Assembly: GCF_900156095.1 (NCBI RefSeq)
Contig: NZ_FTMJ01000008.1
Coordinates: forward strand, 62,001 to 126,000
Direction: 5' to 3'
Length of the DNA: 64,000 bases
Origin: Aeromonas sp. RU39B
GTDB lineage: Bacteria; Pseudomonadota; Gammaproteobacteria; Enterobacterales; Aeromonadaceae
In this document: piece after piece, positions 59,362-64,000 of the stretch
Position numbering within the stretch: position 1 is the stretch's first letter
Layout: the number at the start of each line of letters is the position of its first letter
Made by a program: the position numbers and the translations under genes
Notes under the pieces: generated by a model
Told to the model about the DNA's origin: nothing
Databases searched by the model: none
Seen by the model: only the letters and a program-made list of their open reading frames with translations

Positions 59362-60333
59362 ATGAAAGTCAGTGTATTGGTGCCGGTATATAACCTTGAG
59401 CGCTTTGTCGAACCCTGCCTGCTCAGTTTGCTCGAGCAGCAAACTGACTTCGAGTTTGAAGTGGTTGCTATCGACGATGGTTCGCGTGATGGCTCCTGGA
59501 CCATTATGCAGCGACTGGCTGCGCGCTGGCCGCGTCTGCGCGCCTTGCAAAATCCGCAAAATATGGGGTTGGCGAAAACCCAAAAGCGCCTGCTGACAGA
59601 AGCGCGGGGCGAGTATCTGGCGTATGTCGATGGTGACGATCTGGCCTTACCGGGCAAGCTGCAGCAGCAGGCTGACTATCTCGATAGCCACCCGGGTTGT
59701 ACGCTCTGTTATCACGAAGCCGACATGTTTGATGATGCGACAGGGCAGACGATTAAGCTGTTTACTCGTGATTACTACAATGCCCGTTATCTGAAACCGG
59801 TGATGGACCGCGAAGCACTGATCCGTTATGGCGTGTTTGTGAATGCCAGCTCCATCATGTTTCGCCGTTATGAAGAAATGGCAAATGCCATTGATGAAGG
59901 GTGCAAGATCATTCTTGATTACCCTTGGCACATTCTTAATTTGTCACTCAATCCCGGTACTCTCGATTTTATTCCCGAGGTGTTAGGGCGCTATCGCATG
60001 CATGTGCAAAGTTTCGGCGGCCAAACGCGCCAATCCCCCGATCGCCGCGAGCAGTCACTCCATGATTTACTGCGCGCCTGTGATAACGCCGCGCAATTTG
60101 GCGCAGCGCCCGTGCTGGTTGCTAAAGGGCGCTCCCATCATCTCTATTCGGCGGCTCTTTATTTCTTGCGTCAGGGGGATAACGCTCGCTTTGAGCATTT
60201 TATCGCGCAATCCATCGATGAAGTGTCTTTACTGGCGCCCGGCTGGTTTTTTGATGAGAGACATCAACTGGCTGCCACGCATCATAAAACACCGCAGTAT
60301 GTGGCAAAGGCCCTGTTCGGAGTCAGTGCATGA
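59362..60333 (+). CDS. Family 2 glycosyltransferase
   Basis: A 323-residue GT-A enzyme with the family N-terminus VSVLVPVYNLERFVEPCLLSLLEQ, AIDDGSRDGSW and the DxD motif in YVDGDDLALPG. It should transfer a sugar from a nucleotide donor to a glycan. The C-terminal region is helical and variable. The ATG at 59362 has only a weak ribosome binding site. Its stop overlaps the start of the UDP-galactopyranose mutase gene, so galactofuranose is a possible donor product used here. Confidence 0.88.
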   Translation: MKVSVLVPVYNLERFVEPCLLSLLEQQTDFEFEVVAIDDGSRDGSWTIMQRLAARWPRLRALQNPQNMGLAKTQKRLLTEARGEYLAYVDGDDLALPGKLQQQADYLDSHPGCTLCYHEADMFDDATGQTIKLFTRDYYNARYLKPVMDREALIRYGVFVNASSIMFRRYEEMANAIDEGCKIILDYPWHILNLSLNPGTLDFIPEVLGRYRMHVQSFGGQTRQSPDRREQSLHDLLRACDNAAQFGAAPVLVAKGRSHHLYSAALYFLRQGDNARFEHFIAQSIDEVSLLAPGWFFDERHQLAATHHKTPQYVAKALFGVSA

Positions 60334-61487
60334 GCTATCAGGCGGTGATCATCGGCGCTGGGCTCTCGGGCGCCGTCATGGCAGAGCGAATGGCCAGCCA
60401 GCTGGGTTGGAAGGTATTGGTGCTAGAGCAGCGCGATCACATCGGTGGCAACTGCTTCGACGAGTATGACGCGCACGGCATTTTGGTTCATCGTTATGGC
60501 CCACACCTATTTCATACTGACAAGCCTGAAGTGTGGGAATATCTCTCCAGATTTACTCAGTGGCACCCTTATGAGCATCGGGTGTTGTCGCGTATCGACG
60601 GGCAATTGGTGCCGATTCCTTTTAACCTGACCAGCATCGAGCGCTGTTTCCCCGCCGATAAAGCGAATGCCATGATTGCTGCCTTGTTGGCCCGCTTTGG
60701 CGAAGGGGCCCGAGTCCCAATACTGGAGCTGCGTAAAGAGTCAGAGCCTTTGCTCGGAGAGTTGGCCGAATTTATCTACCTGAAAGCCTTCGTCAACTAC
60801 ACCAGCAAACAGTGGGGGGTACCGCCAGAGCAGATCTCCCCCGAGGTGACGGCTCGGGTACCCGTGGTGGTCAGTCGGGATGATCGCTATTTCACCGACC
60901 CGTATCAGGGCGTTCCGCTCTATGGCTATACCAAAATGATTGAGGCGATATTGGACCATCCCAATATAGACCTGCAGCTGGGTATGCCCATGTCGTCACG
61001 CGTATCGTTGGACTGGGAGAAAAAAGGGATTATTTTGGATGGACATGTATTCAGCGGCCCAGTTATTTACACCGGTATGATTGACAGTCTTATTCCAGAC
61101 AATCATATACCACTGCCTTATCGATCATTACGCTTCGAGCATAAGCATTTTGAGCAAGCACATTTTCAGCCGGTGACAACAGTCAACTATCCCAATGAAG
61201 AGCAGTTCACTCGTATCACCGAATTTAAACATCTGACTGGGCAAGTGAAACCAGATACTAGTATTGTTATTGAGTATCCCTGTGATTATCTTCCTGAATA
61301 TGGTTTAGAGCCTTATTACCCAGTGCTACAAGATTCCACGATAAATCGATATCTTCGTTATAAACAAACTCTAGAGGAAATAAAAAACTTATGCCTCTTG
61401 GGTCGGCTAGCTGAATACAAGTACTTTGATATGGATGATATTGTCGCCAATAGTTTGGCAAAATTCAAAATTTTCGATAGAGGATAA
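60330..61487 (+). CDS. glf: UDP-galactopyranose mutase Glf
   Basis: A 385-residue flavoenzyme interconverting UDP-galactopyranose and UDP-galactofuranose. The FAD-binding IIGAGLSGAVMAERMA, EQRDHIGGNCFDEYD, HRYGPHLFHTDKPEVWEYL, the substrate region YTSKQWG and PYQGVPLYGYTKMIE fit the family. Base composition and codon use change sharply near 61080: the 5' two-thirds are GC-rich like the island genes, and the 3' part is AT-rich like gmd and the radical SAM gene. The reading frame is intact across this joint. Confidence 0.93.
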   Translation: MSYQAVIIGAGLSGAVMAERMASQLGWKVLVLEQRDHIGGNCFDEYDAHGILVHRYGPHLFHTDKPEVWEYLSRFTQWHPYEHRVLSRIDGQLVPIPFNLTSIERCFPADKANAMIAALLARFGEGARVPILELRKESEPLLGELAEFIYLKAFVNYTSKQWGVPPEQISPEVTARVPVVVSRDDRYFTDPYQGVPLYGYTKMIEAILDHPNIDLQLGMPMSSRVSLDWEKKGIILDGHVFSGPVIYTGMIDSLIPDNHIPLPYRSLRFEHKHFEQAHFQPVTTVNYPNEEQFTRITEFKHLTGQVKPDTSIVIEYPCDYLPEYGLEPYYPVLQDSTINRYLRYKQTLEEIKNLCLLGRLAEYKYFDMDDIVANSLAKFKIFDRG

Positions 61488-61490
61488 TAG

Positions 61491-62555
61491 ATGAAGACCG
61501 CTTTGATTATTGGCGTAACTGGTCAAGATGGCTCATACCTTGCCGAATTTTTGATTGGTAAGGGATATATTGTCCATGGCGTAAAACGCCGTACCTCGAT
61601 GTTTAACACTGGAAGAATTGAACACTTGTATCAGGATATCCATGTTCGAGATAGACAGTTCCACCTCCATCATGGTGATATCACCGACTCCAGCAATATG
61701 TTGCGTTTGATCCAGCAAATTCAGCCGGATGAAATATACAATTTGGCTGCCCAGAGTCATGTTGCGGTATCTTTCGAACAACCTGAATATACGGCGAATG
61801 TCGATGCCTTGGGGCCTTTACGTATTCTTGAAGCTATTCGAATTTTGGGCCTTCAGAATAAAACTAGGTTTTATCAAGCCTCCACATCAGAACTATATGG
61901 ATTAGTTCAAACTATTCCTCAAAATGAGAACACACCTTTCTACCCACGCTCCCCTTATGGTGTGGCAAAGCTATATGCATATTGGATTACAGTAAACTAT
62001 CGCGAGGCATATGGCATATATGCATGTAATGGTATATTGTTTAATCATGAATCCAGTCGGCGTGGTGAAACCTTTGTAACCAGAAAAATAACCCGTGGTT
62101 TATCGAGAATTAAAGTAGGGTTAGATGAAAAGTTATATCTTGGCAATCTTGATTCTCTAAGAGATTGGGGACATGCCAAAGATTATGTTGAAATGCAATG
62201 GCTTATGCTGCAGCAGGACAAGCCAGAGGACTATGTAATAGCAACAGGACAGCAACACAGTGTCAGAGAGTTTGTTGTACGCTGCGCAAAGAAACTCGGA
62301 ATGAATATCGAATGGCGTGGACAAGGGGTTGATGAGAAAGGTTATGATCAGAATGGTCGTTGCATCGTAGAAGTTGATCCATTTTATTTTAGACCGACGG
62401 AAGTTGAAACATTGTTGGGAGATGCGTCAAAAGCTCGCAAAGAGTTAGGCTGGGAGCCATCAATAACTTTTGAAGAGATGGTGGATGAAATGATTGAGCA
62501 CGATCTCATTGAAGCTAAGCAGACACTACTCCTGCAAACAACGACACTGGACTAA
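61491..62555 (+). CDS. gmd: GDP-mannose 4,6-dehydratase Gmd
   Basis: A 354-residue NADP-dependent SDR making GDP-4-keto-6-deoxymannose, the precursor of GDP-fucose, rhamnose or perosamine-type sugars. The cofactor motif [30 protein letters not shown], the catalytic Tyr in [12 protein letters not shown] and [15 protein letters not shown] are all visible. AT-rich compared with the genes to the left. It lies three bases after glf. No downstream partner enzyme for its product is in the window. Confidence 0.94.
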   Translation: MKTALIIGVTGQDGSYLAEFLIGKGYIVHGVKRRTSMFNTGRIEHLYQDIHVRDRQFHLHHGDITDSSNMLRLIQQIQPDEIYNLAAQSHVAVSFEQPEYTANVDALGPLRILEAIRILGLQNKTRFYQASTSELYGLVQTIPQNENTPFYPRSPYGVAKLYAYWITVNYREAYGIYACNGILFNHESSRRGETFVTRKITRGLSRIKVGLDEKLYLGNLDSLRDWGHAKDYVEMQWLMLQQDKPEDYVIATGQQHSVREFVVRCAKKLGMNIEWRGQGVDEKGYDQNGRCIVEVDPFYFRPTEVETLLGDASKARKELGWEPSITFEEMVDEMIEHDLIEAKQTLLLQTTTLD

Positions 62556-62558
62556 ATC

Positions 62559-64000
62559 ATGAAAATCTTTCTGAGCAATCCTCCTTGGTATCATCAACCG
62601 ACTGCAGAAGTACCCGGTTGGCATGGTGTGCGCGCTGGTTCCCGTTGGCCCCACACATTTCCGTATTATTCGCATACTGATGAAGATGGTACTATTTCTG
62701 AACTGCGCAATGGCTATAAACCATTTCCATTCTGGTTGGCTACAGCGACTAGCATGTTGAATGCACTACCTGGTTTTGAGGTCGAGTTAAGAGACTCGAT
62801 CGCTCTCTCAGAAAGCTACACGGCATTCTATGATGCATTTTGTGCCTGCCATCCAGATATTCTTGTCTTGGAGACAGCGTCAGCAACGTTGGATCACGAC
62901 CTAGAGATCATTGAGCGGCTCAGAGGATTATCCTCTGACTTAACTGTAGTTTTGACCGGTTTGCATATTGAGCTGGACTCTCCAGAGTTTTTAAAAAAAC
63001 ACGTAAACATTGATTACATTGTTTATGGTGAGTATGAACTATCATTAGTTAGTCTTCTTGAAGCGTTAAGAGATAAAAAGCCAGTTTCAGATGTTCCTGG
63101 ATTATTATATCGAAATGAAGATGGCGCTGTTGTAAAAAATCCATTTGGTGTGGGGAAATCAGTGACCGATTTCCCTTGGCCTTATCGTGATCCTGCAGTG
63201 GCACTTGCCTATAATGACACCGCAAGTGGCCTTCCAATGCCACAGCTACAGATCATGGCTACCCGTGGTTGTCCATATGGTTGCATATTTTGCATTTGGC
63301 CGCAGATGTTTTATCGCAGCGGGAAGTATAGAAAACGTACCGTTGAAGATGTGGTCGATGAAATTGAGCACAACATGAAAACGGGTCGCTATGCAAGCTT
63401 TTATCTGGATGATGATACATTCAATATAAACAGAAAATTTGTTATAGAGCTTTCCCAAGAAATAAAGAAGAGAGGGTTGCATAATTACCCTTGGGGTGCG
63501 ATGGGACGGGCTGATTTGATTGACCAAGTCCAGGTCGATGCATTGAAAGAGGCCGGATTATATAGTGTGAAATACGGTGTGGAATCAGCAGATCAAACCG
63601 TATTGAATAGTTCTGGTAAGCACATTGATATTAATAAAGTAATTCTTGGCATTGAGTTGACTCATAATGCCGGCATAAAGGTACATTTAACTTTTACCAT
63701 CGGGCTTCCCAATGACACGCATGATACAATAAATCAGACAATTGATCTTGCATGTTCGCTACCTTGTGAGTCAGTACAGTTTTCTATAGCGACACCTTAT
63801 CCTGGAACCAGTATGTATGACATATATAAGGATAAGGACTGGTTAGTGTCTGACCAATGGTCTGACTATGTAGGTTCAACTAAGGCGGTTAGTAAGACGG
63901 ATACGTTGACACCTGAGGATTTGGAGTATTATCAAAAGCTCGCAATGTCACGCTACGCAGAGGCAGATGCAAATCGTAAGGTAACGGATAATAACTTTAT
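62559..64000 (+). CDS. B12-binding-type radical SAM protein (3' end missing)
   Basis: The frame runs from an ATG at 62559 to the window end without a stop (480 residues visible). The N-terminal part resembles a cobalamin-binding domain (DIDYIVYGEYELSLVSLLEAL is absent as such, but VNIDYIVYGEYELSLVSL is visible), followed by the radical SAM cluster motif CPYGCIFC (C238, C242, C245) and the barrel segments YLDDDTFNINRKF, YGVESADQTVLNSSGKH and TFTIGLPNDTHDT. Similar enzymes in glycan clusters methylate or rearrange sugars. It follows gmd by three bases. The substrate is unknown. Confidence 0.88.
   Translation, partial: MKIFLSNPPWYHQPTAEVPGWHGVRAGSRWPHTFPYYSHTDEDGTISELRNGYKPFPFWLATATSMLNALPGFEVELRDSIALSESYTAFYDAFCACHPDILVLETASATLDHDLEIIERLRGLSSDLTVVLTGLHIELDSPEFLKKHVNIDYIVYGEYELSLVSLLEALRDKKPVSDVPGLLYRNEDGAVVKNPFGVGKSVTDFPWPYRDPAVALAYNDTASGLPMPQLQIMATRGCPYGCIFCIWPQMFYRSGKYRKRTVEDVVDEIEHNMKTGRYASFYLDDDTFNINRKFVIELSQEIKKRGLHNYPWGAMGRADLIDQVQVDALKEAGLYSVKYGVESADQTVLNSSGKHIDINKVILGIELTHNAGIKVHLTFTIGLPNDTHDTINQTIDLACSLPCESVQFSIATPYPGTSMYDIYKDKDWLVSDQWSDYVGSTKAVSKTDTLTPEDLEYYQKLAMSRYAEADANRKVTDNNF

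Overview
The window looks like chromosomal DNA of a polarly flagellated gammaproteobacterium, most probably Aeromonas. The main reason is the gene order flgN-flgM-flgA / cheV-cheR-flgBCDEFGHIJKL / flaA-flaB-flaG-fliD(flaH)-fliS(flaJ)-maf1, followed directly by a flagellin-glycosylation island with pseudaminic-acid genes. RsuA, YfcE, TadA, EamA, AstE and a Tus protein also fit this group. All identifications come from reading the translated sequence; no database search was run.

Layout. (1) 1-5.65 kb: signalling genes, namely a truncated response regulator with a degenerate HD output domain, a CheY-like receiver, a CheC-type phosphatase, a PAS histidine kinase and a GGDEF-EAL protein. (2) 5.65-23.6 kb: mostly housekeeping genes, with tRNA-Pro(GGG), tadA, a large SNF2 helicase, tus, a DUF1127 protein, astE, a cold-shock protein, several small conserved hypotheticals, two orphan oligopeptide-type binding proteins, two EamA exporters, an HD-GYP protein, rsuA and yfcE. 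(3) 23.6-42.7 kb: the polar flagellar cluster. It has readable sigma54 promoters (flgA, flgB, flgF) and sigma28 promoters (flgM, cheV, flaA, flaB), so early and late flagellar control can be read from the DNA. (4) 42.7-64 kb: the flagellin-modification island, which starts inside the flagellar operon. Maf1 is followed by an FkbH / acyl carrier protein / AAC(3)-like / VOC / DUF4910 block. A minus-strand block follows: pseF, pseG, pseI, maf2 and a small protein. A plus-strand GNAT / ACP / SDR / acyl-AMP ligase / LuxE / LuxC block comes next. A GT2 glycosyltransferase, UDP-galactopyranose mutase, GDP-mannose 4,6-dehydratase and a radical SAM protein cut by the window end complete it.

How they fit together. 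PseG, PseI and PseF make and activate a nonulosonic acid that Maf proteins would attach to the flagellins FlaA and FlaB. The two ACP-centred blocks look like routes to unusual acyl groups for the same glycan: a glyceryl group through FkbH plus ACP, and a lux-type fatty-acyl activation and reduction set. pseB and pseC are not in the window. Base composition drops clearly inside the UDP-galactopyranose mutase gene, near 61.1 kb, which suggests a recombination joint.

The most unexpected observation outside this island is a near-perfect E. coli-type Ter site at 54015-54037, about 42.5 kb from a tus gene whose DNA-lock residues are conserved. This suggests that the window lies in a Tus-Ter fork-trap region.
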